Assembly: GCA_900073065.1 (NCBI GenBank)
Contig: FJOG01000010.1
Span: 1,165,519-1,189,178 of the forward strand
Length of the DNA: 23,660 nucleotides
Direction: 5' to 3'
Source: Phialocephala subalpina
Lineage: Eukaryota; Ascomycota; Leotiomycetes; Helotiales; Mollisiaceae
This document shows positions 1 to 9,965 of the stretch, piece by piece (the stretch's first letter is position 1; the number at the start of each line of letters is the position of its first letter). The notes below the pieces were generated by a model. It made no database searches, was not told the origin of the DNA, and saw only the letters and a program-made list of their open reading frames with translations. The translations under genes and the position numbers were made by a program.

Positions 1-736
1 CTTCTTTCTCTCCAGAACAGAAACCCTAGTATTCCCAGTGCCAGGATGCCCATCGGAACACCAACGCCTGCCCCGATGGCCGCGCCAAGGTTTGACGAGG
101 AAGATGAGGAAGATGAGGAAGAGGATGTTTCTGCTGAGTTCGCGGAGTTCGATGATGTTCCTGTTTGACTTGAGGCGCCGGCGGTGGCTGTCACGGTGAC
201 GGTAACATTCCCGGATGAGCTGAGACTGGCCAGCTCCAGTAACATCTGGTCCATACCAGTCTTGAACGCGGTTCCTGTCGTCCCGTAGGCGAATGTGGCG
301 ATCGTACAGCAGTTTCTGGTCGGGCTGTTGCAGCAATAGTTTGTTTCCGGTGCTCCTGGTTTGTCACAAGACCAGAGCGGGGTAACCGCCTTGTAGGCAA
401 CGTTGTTGAATGGATCTGTGGGAGAAGTCTAAGTCCTCTGCTACTCTTGCCGTCATAGAGTATCCTACCTGCATGGCATCTTGCTGCACAGTTCGATGAT
501 TCCCACGTTTTGTCCGTGCATGTCCCTCTGTAGTTGAACCCAGTTCGTCCTAAACATAATCCGGAGGCCGTACATGCATCTAAGGGATCGCAACACGAAG
601 ATGCCGAGACAGTCAAGTTGCATGGAGAGTGAGTTGTCTCTGTGGTGATACCATCAGGATAGAAACATAAAGACGAGTCCAGAGCTTCCGCAGCTCCAGT
701 CGCAAATGCGAACAAAAATAATTGATTTATCTTCAT
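1..736 (-). CDS. Secreted Cys-rich protein with Ser-rich stalk and C-terminal membrane anchor (3' end cut by window)
   Basis: Two exons are visible: 736-469 and 415-1, with the reading frame still open at the window edge. The intron is 416-468 (53 nt, GTAGGA...CCACAG, phase 1). I chose the Met at 736 because it is followed by a good signal peptide (MKINQLFLFAFATGAAEA); an in-frame upstream Met at 799 would bury it. The mature part begins with SSLCFYPDG, then CN, SCC and further paired cysteines (NYCCNSPTRNCC), a pattern seen in many ascomycete secreted or surface proteins of unknown function. A Ser run (about residues 175-190) follows. A Gly/Ala/Leu-rich membrane segment (AIGAGVGVPMGILALGILGF) then runs into a basic stop-transfer (FWRERR). 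That suggests a type I surface glycoprotein; the cytoplasmic tail lies outside. The function is unknown. Confidence 0.8.
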
Positions 737-1132
737 TATGAAAATTAGAGAATGCAAAAGCGCAACTACACTGAAAAAAAGTTCAAAATAAATGTACAAG
801 CAGGACGAGAGGTACGGTCAGCATATACTTCTAGCTTGGATGAATCGGCAGCCTAGCCGGGAGATCGTTAGGCCTTCGACTAGCATCCCTGAAGCGTAGG
901 ATGAAGACATCTAAATGATGAAGGGGAGCGTTCACCCATTCCAAACACTGACAACCAGTCAGAATGAGGCTTGAATTGAGTTCTGCCATCTCTTTAGGGC
1001 TGCGTTTTAACCTTCGTTACAGAGTGGAGACGAAGGCCAGGAAAAGGTCGTGCGCTTCCAGCGAGGATTGCAATCCCTGTCTCTTGATCGTTCTCAGACG
1101 CCACCTACCCAATGAACTGAGGGGCATCCGAA

Positions 1133-1405
1133 TCATTCCCAATCATCCCAAGGAAGGGGTTCTTGGCTTTTGGGGTTCCCGTCAGAAGGACTTCGGGGTT
1201 CAAATGCATCTCCAGGAGCATCTGAATTTTGACGGTCTTGCTGGAAACGCCAATCAAGTCGACTGGGCTTGATATTGGGCTGTTCAACTGCATGCGAGGA
1301 TTTTGAAGTCTGATACACTTTATAAAGACGAGCTCGATACCCGTTATGGAAGACAGAGGCGCAGATAAACTTGAAGAGCAGCAGAAACGGGCAGGAAAAC
1401 CGCAT
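1133..1405 (-). CDS. Candidate small secreted protein, 90 aa (weak)
   Basis: This is a 90-aa open frame. Its start is chosen at 1405 because the first about 20 residues (MRFSCPFLLLFKFICASV) resemble a signal peptide. The rest is hydrophilic, without further cysteines, and ends in a Pro/Asp/Glu/Trp-rich tail (EPLPWDDWE). The frame is open upstream to 1636 and other frames overlap it, so chance is a real possibility. I recognise no family. Neighbours are unrelated: the surface protein to the left shares the strand but lies about 400 bases downstream. Confidence 0.25.
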   Translation of the reverse strand: MRFSCPFLLLFKFICASVFHNGYRARLYKVYQTSKSSHAVEQPNIKPSRLDWRFQQDRQNSDAPGDAFEPRSPSDGNPKSQEPLPWDDWE

Positions 1406-1804
1406 CCCACTTCGAATCCTTCCTTCGTTCCTTCCTTCCAACAATGACTCTTTTACGAAGGTATATCTGGTGAGATTGCAATTCCCCACTGACCTTTCTT
1501 GGCGATTCGTATCGATTCCTTCGCGGAGACAGAGGTAGAGGAAATAATGAAGAAGCTGTTGATGGACAGAGGTTGCAGAAATCGCATCGCAGGAAATGCT
1601 CTTTTGGGGCGAGAGGCTAGCCAAGCGAGATCCCAACCTCCTCCTTCCTCGGCTGTCCCTAGTTTATTTCTTTACCACTTCTTCGTCTTGCGTTACTCTT
1701 CAACTCATTTCATGAATTTACATTCAGAAATGATTCAAACACGGTAGCTCAAAAGTGTACTACATCCTTCAGATGTTCATCCCTATTCCTCGCATTTGGC
1801 CAGC

Positions 1805-2338
1805 CTAGAAGCTGTGCCACAGGGTCACAGCTTTTGGTGAATCCCAGGATTCATGCAGTTTCACAAAGCTCGTCACGGTCACATTGACTGAAGGATGATT
1901 GAGACATCCGATGTTCCGATTGTACGTGCAGAGTACAATTTTGTTATTCTCCACATAAACATGTTCTTTCACAGCTTGGATACGAGTAGTCGCCAGCGCA
2001 TGTTTTGTCTCTTTTCCAATCGCCTAGTGACAGACAATGTCAGTTTGTAAGTTTCCATCTGAAGTCTTCCATCAACAAGCGGTCTCGTCCTCAGGTCGAC
2101 CATAGAGTTTGTCGAAATGCTGTTCTATGAGCCTGCTGTGTATAGCATCATTTCGCAAAGTGTAACCCTTCTCACAGTGTCCTACCATGTACCTGTCGAT
2201 CTCCCATATTTTGATCACTTTCACTCTCGAGCATTTCTTCGGGCTGGAAGTTTTGTCTTGGTCGAACCGCGATTGGGACATAGTCATTATTGGTTTAAGC
2301 CTGCCTTGAGGCTCATTGAACCTGTCTCTAAAGCACAT
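1805..2338 (-). pseudogene. Unrecognised coding-like region, possibly two exons or interrupted by two stops
   Basis: One minus-strand frame reads protein-like from about 2338 to the TAG at 1805-1807, apart from a TGA and a TAG between about 2025 and 2075. Two readings fit. In the first, a 162-nt intron spans 2024-2185 (ATG|GTAGGA donor; CTGAC branch point 14 nt before a CACTAG acceptor; length divisible by 3) and removes both stops. In the second, the frame is a relic with two nonsense mutations. The downstream part contains VLCTYNRNIGC followed by a hydrophilic tail ending TLWHSF. The upstream part includes IWEIDRYM. A convincing start codon was not found and I recognise no family. It could be a small protein gene, with upstream exons toward 2600 not identified. 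Confidence 0.3.
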
Positions 2339-2750
2339 TCATGCCTGCAATCTGTCCAAATCTGCTTTTCAATTCAAGAATGCATCAAGCCGTACTTCGT
2401 AGGACTTCTGGCGGGTTAGCTCCTGGACGGTAGAGCTCAGCAATTCCCAAGGGGCGTCGCAGATGGAACATATTTAAACTTTTGGCGCAGGGAACTTCGA
2501 ATACATCAGATTTTCCCCATAACCTGCCTAGAGTCAACCTTGTGGACATATATCTCATATCATCCATGAGAAATGTCTTCAAAGATGCTCGTGTGACCTC
2601 ATGCAAGGCTGACTCGCGTCATCCTGGCAGCTTATCGCGATACGGCTTAGCGTTGCCTCGCCGACCTCGCTGTACGCCATGACTCTCTTCCTCTCTCTCT
2701 CCAACATCTCCCAACAACACCTCTAGCAGCAGACAATCTGCACTGCCAAT
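2339..2750 (+). promoter_or_regulatory. Upstream region of the aminopeptidase gene
   Basis: No convincing gene is seen here. The last 70 bases before the ATG are pyrimidine-rich (CTCTCTTCCTCTCTCTCT around 2683-2702, then CAACATCTCCCAACAACACC). This is typical of fungal transcription starts and 5' leaders. A weak TATA-like TATTTAAA lies near 2469-2476. Short open frames on both strands in this stretch look like chance. Confidence 0.35.
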
Positions 2751-4378
2751 ATGATCCGCCTCCTTCCTTTCGTCGCTCTTTCAGCACTCGCGAGCGGCTC
2801 CGTGCTGCAGCAACCTCTGCAGAATGTCGTCGCGGACTCCCAAGCTCTTATCAACAGCAAGCCGTTGATCAGCTCGGAGGCACTCCAAGACCTGATCAAG
2901 ACTGAGAACCTGCGGGAAAGATCGAAGGAGCTGTATAAGATTGCGGAGCTTAGTCTGGACGAATACAATCACCCAACGAGAGTTATCGGGAGCCCTGGTA
3001 AGCTCCAACAGTCACATTGCCCACTCTTGAAGCTCGAAAGCTGATAGCTATGTCGCACAGGACACCTTGGCACAGTCGACTACATCTATTCCACGATTGC
3101 AAAGCTCGGTGATTACTATGAGATCTCGAATCAGACGTTCCCTGCCGTTATGGGCAACATTTTCGAATACCGTCTCGTCCTTGGCAACCATGTCCCACAA
3201 TCCGCGATGGCGATGTCTCTGACTCCTCCAACGAAAGACAAGGAACCAGTTTTTGGGCCTCTGGTGCTCGTGGCGAACGAAGGTTGCGATGAGTCCGATT
3301 ATCCTAAAAACACTACTGGCTCGATCGCATTGATTAAGCGAGGTGTATGTGCCTTCGGAGACAAGTCTGCCGCAGCTGGCAAAGCTGGAGCAATCGCTGC
3401 CGTCGTGTACAACAACAGCCCTGGCAGTCTTTCTGGGACATTGGGTGAGCCTTCAAAAGATCATGTCGCGACCTTCGGCATTTCAAATCAGGATGCTCAG
3501 CCATATATCCGGGAGCTGCAAGCTGGAAAGATTATCAACTCTTCGGCGTACATCGATTCGGTTGTGTCGAAGGTCGGTACTACCAATATCATCGCACAAA
3601 CCAAGGGTGGGGATCAAGAGAACTGTGTCATGCTCGGGGGCCATAGCGACAGTGTGGCAGAAGGACCAGGAATCAACGATGATGGGACCGGCACCATGAC
3701 TCTGCTCGAGGTTGCTACCCAATTGGTCAACTTCAAGGTCAACAACTGCGTTCGTTTCGCATGGTGGGCCGGAGAAGAGGAAGGTCTTCTTGGTTCCGAC
3801 TACTATGTCTCCCAGCTTTCCGAGGAGGAAAACTTGAAAATCCGCCTATTCATGGATTATGACATGCTTGCTTCTCCAAACTACGCTTACCAGGTTTACG
3901 ACGCTAGAGACGACGTCAATCCAGTTGGTTCAGAGGAGCTTCGGGATCTTTATACGGAATGGTATGAGAAGCATGGAGAGAATTACACCTACATTGCATT
4001 TGACGGACGAAGCGACTACGATGCATTCATCAAGAACGGTATCCCAGGTGGTGGCATCGCGACCGGAGCTGAGGGAGTCAAGACCAAGGAAGAAGTCGAT
4101 ATGTTTGGTGGAACTGCTGGTCAATGGTATGACCCTTGCTACCACCAGCTTTGCGACGATATCAGCAACTTGAACTTCGAGGCGTGGTTGGTAAACACAA
4201 AGGCAAGTCCAGATCACCTTTCCTATAAGTACTGAAGGCATGCTAATAGAAATAGTTGGTTGCTCACTCTGTCGCAACTTACGCAGAGTCATTCAAGGGC
4301 TTCCCCAAGCGCACGAGCATCATGGTTACTGCCAATGAGAAAGGCTCTCTTTATCATGGCCCAGAGCTCGTTATGTAA
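2751..4378 (+). CDS. Vacuolar/secreted aminopeptidase, M28 family with PA domain (aminopeptidase Y-like)
   Basis: This is a metallo-aminopeptidase that would remove N-terminal residues using two zinc ions. Exons are 2751-2997, 3061-4202 and 4256-4378, giving 503 aa, close to yeast Ape3 in size. Intron 1 is GT-AG (2998-3060). Intron 2 (4203-4255) is GC-AG with donor AAG|GCAAGT and a TGCTAAT branch point. A signal peptide (MIRLLPFVALSALASG) is followed by a likely propeptide. A PA domain covers about residues 140-235. The M28 core has HSD (His277, Asp279), GINDDGTG (Asp289), AGEEEGLLGS (Glu321 and Glu322), DYDMLASPN (Asp350) and CYHQLCDD (His444), so all expected zinc and catalytic residues are present. 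Splicing restores the frame through to a TAA after PELVM. The gene appears intact. The compartment, vacuole or outside the cell, is inferred from the family. Confidence 0.95.
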
Positions 4379-5040
4379 ATCATATATTGCCATTTTTTTT
4401 AGATCGAAATTAGAATAGAGCTTCAAGGAGGCATTGTAATAGAATAGTTGCATGTATCACAATATCGATAAATTCAATGTCGCACCCACACATCTATGCT
4501 TCCGAGATCTTACTCGAATATTTCTGGATATGTACTCTCTCTTGCTTCTTGATCCCACCAGTTTACCCCTGGCGATGAATTCATGGGAATTCTGGTGTTG
4601 AAGGAAGATCGACATAATTCTGGGATCTTGGGAATCCTTTCTTTCTCGCTACCATGGAGAATTTTGATTAACTGCATACTCTGCGGTTCAAAATGTGCGC
4701 GCATGCTGTGTGAAGTCTCTGCTAAGACCAATCACCGAGTCGACGCTTTGCGACCTCGCTTCACCTCCTTCGTGTGTTTCCTAAGTGAGAATGATGGGAA
4801 TTTCGAATTTGTGTAGGTTGGTGGTGTAACAAACCGGTCCGAAGATGTTCTTATAATGAAGTGCTCTTAAATCAGTCAGTGACTGTGATTGGTAGAGTCA
4901 CCACCGAGCTTCGAAAGACACAATCCTACACTCTTGATGAGCTCAAGTCCGTGGCCGAACGTTCACCCATTGCCAAAATACTCCAAGGATTCATAGACGA
5001 GTAAAATCTGAGAATATTCTACCCAAAGTGCCCAATCCCC
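4379..5040 (+). other. Intergenic stretch after the aminopeptidase
   Basis: The first 100 bases are the AT-rich 3' flank of the aminopeptidase, where polyadenylation would be expected. A 73-codon minus-strand frame (4731-4510) and an overlapping plus-strand frame are present, but neither has a recognisable motif or splice context. I see no RNA gene or repeat. Confidence 0.3.
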
Positions 5041-5044
5041 TGCC

Positions 5045-5053
5045 TATAAAATA
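5045..5053 (+). promoter_or_regulatory. TATA box of an unidentified short transcript
   Basis: TATAAAATA sits about 140 bases before the first ATG (5194). It is followed by a pyrimidine stretch and then a long CA/AA-rich leader (5100-5193). This is the best-looking core promoter in the left half, yet no substantial open frame follows it on the plus strand. Confidence 0.4.
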
Positions 5054-5226
5054 AAAAGGAAATTCTCCATCTCTCGCAAAACGCTCATACCAGCTTCACA
5101 TCTTCCAACTTCAACGCACACACATAACTTCAATCAAAGAAAGAACACTTTTAACAATATAAACACAACAACTTAAACTCAATACATCTCAACATGCTTA
5201 CATCATCACTTGAGTAGCCTATCAAC

Positions 5227-5289
5227 ATGGGAAGAGGAGGCTACGACACAACTGTTGTCCCAAAGCCACCCCCACAAAAGCCTCGTTAA
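5227..5289 (+). CDS. Possible 20-aa micro-ORF or first exon of a lost gene
   Basis: An ATG in AACATGG context opens a 20-codon frame. It begins MGRGGYDTTVV, continues with a Pro-rich PKPPPQKPR and stops at TAA. An 8-codon upstream frame starts at 5194 in the same reading phase. Downstream, 5332-5392 is also protein-like (CADYEKELGGSW) but in a different phase. The obvious GTTAAT...AACAG splice (5285-5330) does not join them in frame. It could be a first exon of a damaged gene or a genuine small peptide gene. The function is unknown. Confidence 0.2.
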   Translation: MGRGGYDTTVVPKPPPQKPR

Positions 5290-5399
5290 TACTTCACATG
5301 CTTTTCTTTCCGGCTGTCGTACTGTTAAACAGTGTGCTGATTACGAGAAAGAGCTTGGAGGATCTTGGATAAGGGATGCACCAAGAGAGTGAGTTAATG

Positions 5400-6007
5400 C
5401 ACGAGGGTAATGGCGCATGGCTTTTTGGATAGCGAGAAAGATGCAAATGTCTGGCATTTTTCAAAAAAGTGTTAATCATAATTTGATTTAATCTAATGAA
5501 GTTAATCATGATTATAATCTATTAACCGGGGCGGGGGGTGGGGTTTGAACACGCTGGGTGAATGAGTTGGCGGTGGGGATGGTAATTTTTTGCAACTTTG
5601 TAATGCTTGACTTTTTGCGTCGGTGAAGGCGGAAAAGGCGTGAAAAACACAAAAAAGGTTTGAAAACTTGCAAAGGAAATAGAAAAGAAAGTTGTTTTTT
5701 AGTCATGCCGTTACTTTGTGATCAAATGATAGAGTAGGCCGAACCGATGCCAGCATGAGAAAGTTGACAGTGGTCAAACTCTTCAAGGATGTTTGGATAT
5801 TCGCTGACGTCTTGATGCTTCGAAGGAAGACAGCTCAACTACGATTTCGAAAATGATTGTAAGCTAGGTGGAAATCCACAGATCCAATGGACACACAACT
5901 GGGGAACTAAACTTTGTTGTGAGGCATTCATGTAGTCATCGTCCGTCATTGATTGTCAATCATGAGTTTTCTCCTCTCCTACCTATTACTTCTGAACATA
6001 TAGGTGC
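5400..6007 (+). other. Intergenic, mildly AT-rich, no gene seen
   Basis: This stretch contains homopolymer-rich DNA (A and T runs at 5455-5520 and 5580-5705) and several minus-strand frames without start context or motifs. I see nothing I can support. Confidence 0.3.
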
Positions 6008-6094
6008 CTTCTTCTTCTTCTTCTTCTTCTTCTTCTTCTTCTTCTTCTTCTTCTTCTTCTTCTTCCTCCTCCTCCTCCCTCCCTCCCTCCTCCT
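6008..6094 (+). repeat. (CTT)n microsatellite running into a CCT-rich tract
   Basis: Nineteen uninterrupted CTT units (6008-6064) are followed by CCT/CCCT repeats to about 6094. The tract lies immediately past the C-terminal end of the MFS pseudogene on its coding strand. Its long six-frame translations are simple-sequence artefacts. Confidence 0.95.
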
Positions 6095-6109
6095 AAACCG
6101 CACCCCCTA

Positions 6110-7600
6110 ACCCTCAAAACACAATCAGCATCGGCGTCAACAACATCGCCAAACACCCCAATAACGTACACGTCCACCGCGTCCCCAAATTCTCCCACGT
6201 TCGCCAACTGAAAATAACAACCCCTCCATTCACCGCATATCTCATGGAAGAAATACTCGCCAAAACGGACTCAGTATAGATTCCGTAGACGTCGAGAATG
6301 TATTGATAGATATTGGTATAGATACCTGTTGCCCACGAAAACCCGAATGGGGTTGCGGTAAGGAGGTTAGACCAGGGCGAGATGGAGGAGTTCGTCTATT
6401 CGAGTCAGGACATTGAGATTGAGAATGTGAGTGCTACGGGGAATGCGAGGAGCATTCTATACTCGGGTGGGGGTTCTTCCTTCTCGCTCCTTTCGCCTTT
6501 CCATTTCATGGCATGCTTTTGATGGTAGGATGGGAAGAGCAGTGTGAGCGCGATGTTGAGACATATCCCCACCCTTATAGCAGCGAAACTCATTCCTACT
6601 AGGGCTTGAGAGAAGTCGTAGGTATCGGTGAAGAGGATGCTAAATCCTTGTAGGAACCCGAAGGCTACGACATAGGCGGCTACCAGCTAGAGGACGAGAC
6701 GAATAACGATATACTCTCTCGTCGTTATGAGAAATGCTTATTTGAATTTGTAGCGAGGAGCTCCCAGACAGAGGATTGGAGCCCAATTTCTGGGAGGCAA
6801 GTTTTGGAGGAGGAGGATGAGCTATGGTGGAGGTGGTGCGCTGTCAATTTCAGGAGGATGGGAGTGAATGTTTCGGGAAGGAAGAGGAAGGTTAAGGTGA
6901 ATATTGTGCCGGACAATCCAGTCGGTCCGGCACCAGGAGATATGTGAGGATCGAGCGATCTATCTACCGATGATGGGAGAGAATGCCGTTCCTGTTCTCC
7001 AAATCAGACTCCATCCCCACGCAATATCAGGTGGAGAAGGTACCTAGGAAAAAAGCAGACCCCACAAACGGCCAAGCAAAACTCCTCCCCTCAGGCCCAA
7101 ACATATTCGCAACACACGCACCATGAATATTCAAGATAATACTCGCTCTCCACCCGCAAACGATCGACACACCAACTGCGTCCTTAGATCCGTCACTAGC
7201 ACCGTCTCTGTCATGGACGCTAAATAGAGAATCTTGCTTCCAAAGTATATAGGATCTTGCCCCACAGTCTCGGATATTGGTCCTGGAGTCAAGGCTCTGG
7301 CCCCTATGCCCCAACAGAACACCGCATTGCAAATCGATTCGGCCACACGCTAGATGTTGAATTCGGAGGCGATTTTGGAGTCGGCTTGTTCGGAACTGGA
7401 GCACCAATCCAGGGCGAAGACGTCGATGAAGATCAAGACGCAGATTCAAGTTTTGTATATGGGGGACCCGTTTCTTGGATGGAAAGGGTCGGTCAAGTCG
7501 ACGAGGATGTAGTACCTATTGGATAATTTGGAGGTGTTGCTGTAGGGTGTTTCGACACAATCAAGGGAAGCAGTCTCTGCCTCCGAGGAGATTCCATTTT
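6110..7600 (-). pseudogene. DHA1-type MFS transporter (drug/polyamine:H+ antiporter), broken
   Basis: Pieces of a DHA1 family protein (TPO/FLR-like, about 500 aa when intact) occur in the right order on the minus strand, but in changing frames. Near 7540 is YYILVDLTDP, the usual pre-TM1 stretch. Near 7280-7150 are GPISETVGQ, YFGSKILYL and LVCRSFAGG (TM2-TM4, normally GRxPVYxxS and LLVCRFFAG). Near 7090-7060 is MFGPEGRSFAWPF. At 6848-6886 is LFLPETFTPILLK, an MFS hallmark of the mid-protein loop. Near 6690-6600 is VAFGFLQGFSILFTDTYDFS, and near 6490 PPPEYRM. Near 6350-6230 is FGFSWATGIYTNIYQYI with LDVYGIY and SSMRYAVNGG. Near 6170-6116 is TLLGCLAMLLTPMLIVF. Several stops and frameshifts break the gene, so it should not be functional. 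An intact paralogue elsewhere is likely. Confidence 0.8.
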
Positions 7601-7876
7601 GAGCCTCGATAGCCTTTAGGGAAGGGAACTCTTGAGGTTGAGGACGGACCCTTCGGTATTAGCGTAGGAACCGCATACCAGGCTCAAATTGGCAGACAGC
7701 AGCGGATAAGAGGTGTTCCAGGGCATTTTGAGGTTATATCGTTGTTGCAGAAAGTTCATTGCATCCCCGTTCAGCACTTGATGCCCCGCGGAGTTTGGGA
7801 CGAGTGACGTTGACTTCGGCATTGAGATGCTGCCCAATCAAGTCGAGTGAAGGGACAAGCCACATCGAAGACTGCT

Positions 7877-8171
7877 CTATTGGGAGCTATCAAAACCCGT
7901 CGCAGTAACCAAATGTCGCAAGTGTGTCGTTCCGCGATGGCCAAAGGCATGCGTTATAGAAAGATCAATTGGTGATTGTTGGGTAGCGATCTCGGCGAGA
8001 GCTGCTTGACTGTGATTATAATTCGCCTTCGATTTGAAGAATTGAGAGATGAATCCGTAGGACTCTGGAAACTTGTTTGTAAAGAGCCGCAAGTTATGAT
8101 TTTTCCTCAGCGTGTGAACGATCGCGGAAGAGGGCGCCGTTGAAGCCGAATTGGATCTTGAGACCTACCAT
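7877..8171 (-). pseudogene. Array copy 1: 2H phosphoesterase-like fragment
   Basis: The N-terminal strand (MVGLKIQFGFN, ATG at 8171) ends at a TAA at 8094-8096. The central part continues in a different phase from 8092 to a TAG at 7877-7879. This central part matches the other copies: a helix with SQAALAEIATQQ, the strand SPIDLSITHAF and HRGTTHLRHLV. The second motif, the C-terminal helix and the terminal PFLG-like strand were not found. Downstream the sequence runs toward the N-terminal region of the MFS pseudogene. This is the left-most and most degraded member of the array. Confidence 0.5.
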
Positions 8172-9354
8172 TTCTGGTAGCAATGATTGCAGAAGGCCAC
8201 ATAATACTCAGGCGATGGCAATTGAGGTCTGCTGGCACAAGGTTGAGCTTTGGTGATGATCAAGATGTTAAGTTGTATGGAAGGAAGTTCATGATTCTTC
8301 AGATGAGGTCGGAGATTTTCGTCTAAGCGAAGTGCAAGGGTTCATGAAAGGAAGGGACGCGTGACTTTGTCAACTTTCAAGGATATAAGCTGGCAAGAGA
8401 AGGATTTCTGAGCTCGCTATTCAAATGTGTGCAACGTTGAACCTGGCGTTGGATAGCTGGCGCTGGAAGAGGTGTTACCTAGGTATGTGTGTCGACGAAT
8501 CTAGGGATTACTTTCATATGATGCCAATTTTGGAATGGGACCTTTCCAGCTCTGTTGTGACTAGTGCAGGTGGTTCGAAGGCTTCTTCTTCAAGCATGTA
8601 AGGTTGAAGAAGGAAGATGTAAAAGTGGACTAGAAAGGACGAAGAAAAGTCGGCTCGAGGAGCAAATTCTCAAGGCTCCACTGCCGCAGGACCGGACCAA
8701 CATGATTATCGACCTGGGAAATGGAGATAAGACAAAATTTTTGCGATGGAGTCTATTTCGCTACAGGGAACGAGAGCTTGCTGTTGAGTCAAGAAGATAT
8801 TCATATCATAAGTGTATTTTCCACAAGCCCTGATATCGATTGGAGCTCCTGAAACACATCTGGAAAGTCCTCATCCATGGATGGAGACGTGGTCTCTAGC
8901 TGGGTTCTGAGGAGATCCCTCATAACCGCACAGCATTTGCGAAACCCATCCATAGAGCTCTAGCAATATCCTCCCAGCACTAGATGTGAAGGCTTTGTCT
9001 CAATGATTTCTATGCGTCTCAGTTGACGTTCCTTTGTTGAGGCGAAGCGCATTCGTGGGCTGCATGAGCGTCGGGGTTTTATGGACCTGGCTCTCGTGGC
9101 TGAAGGGAAGGCCCGATTGATGGGCCACTGGGCCGTGAAGAGTGACGATTGAAATGCTCGGAGGTGTCGGGTTTCGAAGAAGGTCGGAGGACAGTTGAGA
9201 TCTTGCGAATAGGCTGGTAGAGGTTACAGGTGGCATGAACCACTAGGGTGGAGTGAAAGAGATGCTGGGAATCGAATCGGCGAGTTGCTGGTGGATAGGC
9301 ATATATGATTTGATGTGTAGTTCGAAGGTGTTCGACCACCACGGTCCTTCCCGG
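8172..9354. other. Array spacer between copies 1 and 2
   Basis: No recognisable gene is seen. An 89-codon plus-strand frame (8564-8833, Lys/Arg/Glu-rich) and Pro/Ser-rich minus-strand frames (9342-9000) have no motif I can name. The length resembles the other spacers of the array (about 1.0-1.2 kb). Confidence 0.3.
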
Positions 9355-9965
9355 TCACCCCGTGAATGGATATACTGTAATCGAGATATCCTTGTTTTCA
9401 CCATCTTTCTCCATTAACAAAAATGCGTCGACCTTAGCACTCCCAAAACCGTTCGGGTGAGTTTTCTGCAAATCTTCAACGATCCGATCCGCTTCCACAG
9501 CATCGTAAAGTTTGACAATGACAATTCGAGGTTTCGAGCCACGCCTTTCGGACATGTTCTCGTGGCGTGGCACCACACGCAAGGGCAGTCCACGAGACGC
9601 CGACTTGTGAAAATGCTCCAGCCCTAGCGTGTCTCTGAGGTTGAATTCCAGGTATTTGTACAGCTTTGAATACATTGGTGACTCTGCTTGAATCCTGACT
9701 TGTTTAGGCATACCCCTAAGTTTCGAAATGGGTATGTCAAATTGAGATCGAATGGCGCGCGTTGAGAAGCGGTTCTAGAAAGAGTCGTCTTTAGGATGCG
9801 CGAGTTGTCGTACTCGGAGCCGCGTAAGAAGTTGGCCATTACTCCAATAGTTCCATAATCATACGGCGCAATACAAGATGTATCGTACCTCGCTCTCATA
9901 GCGTGGAGTGGCGCGAAGGACTCCGCCGTCACACGAAGCTTGATAAGAAAGCTGCCGCGTACCAT
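9355..9965 (-). pseudogene. Array copy 2: 2H phosphoesterase-like protein with one frameshift
   Basis: The start is placed at the ATG at 9965 (MVRGSFLIKLRVTAESF), which aligns with the N-termini of the other copies; the frame is open further upstream to 10220. Visible in order: PLHAMRARY helix, first-motif strand as YGTIGVMANFL (no His), RAPFDLNLTYPFRNLG. A frameshift follows near 9716-9728. The second phase continues with KLYKYLEFNLRDTL, then KPRIVIVKLYDAVEADRIVE and THPNGFG, ending SITVYPFTG at a stop (9355-9357). The second catalytic position is Arg (CGA, 9526-9528) instead of His. A GTATGC at the break could be read as an intron donor. However, the sequence after it is conserved with other copies, so a frameshift (or assembly error) is more likely. 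No activity can be assigned. Confidence 0.6.

Noticed and set aside
5986..6207. Arg-rich and Phe-rich frames
   Set aside because: Translations of the CTT/CCT microsatellite on both strands.
8564..8833. Plus-strand 89-codon basic frame in the spacer of copies 1 and 2
   Set aside because: No start context beyond an ATG-like codon, no motif, and nothing comparable in other spacers.
9716..9789. Intron starting GTATGC in array copy 2
   Set aside because: It would remove KLYKYLEFNLRDTL, which is conserved in other copies; a frameshift is simpler.
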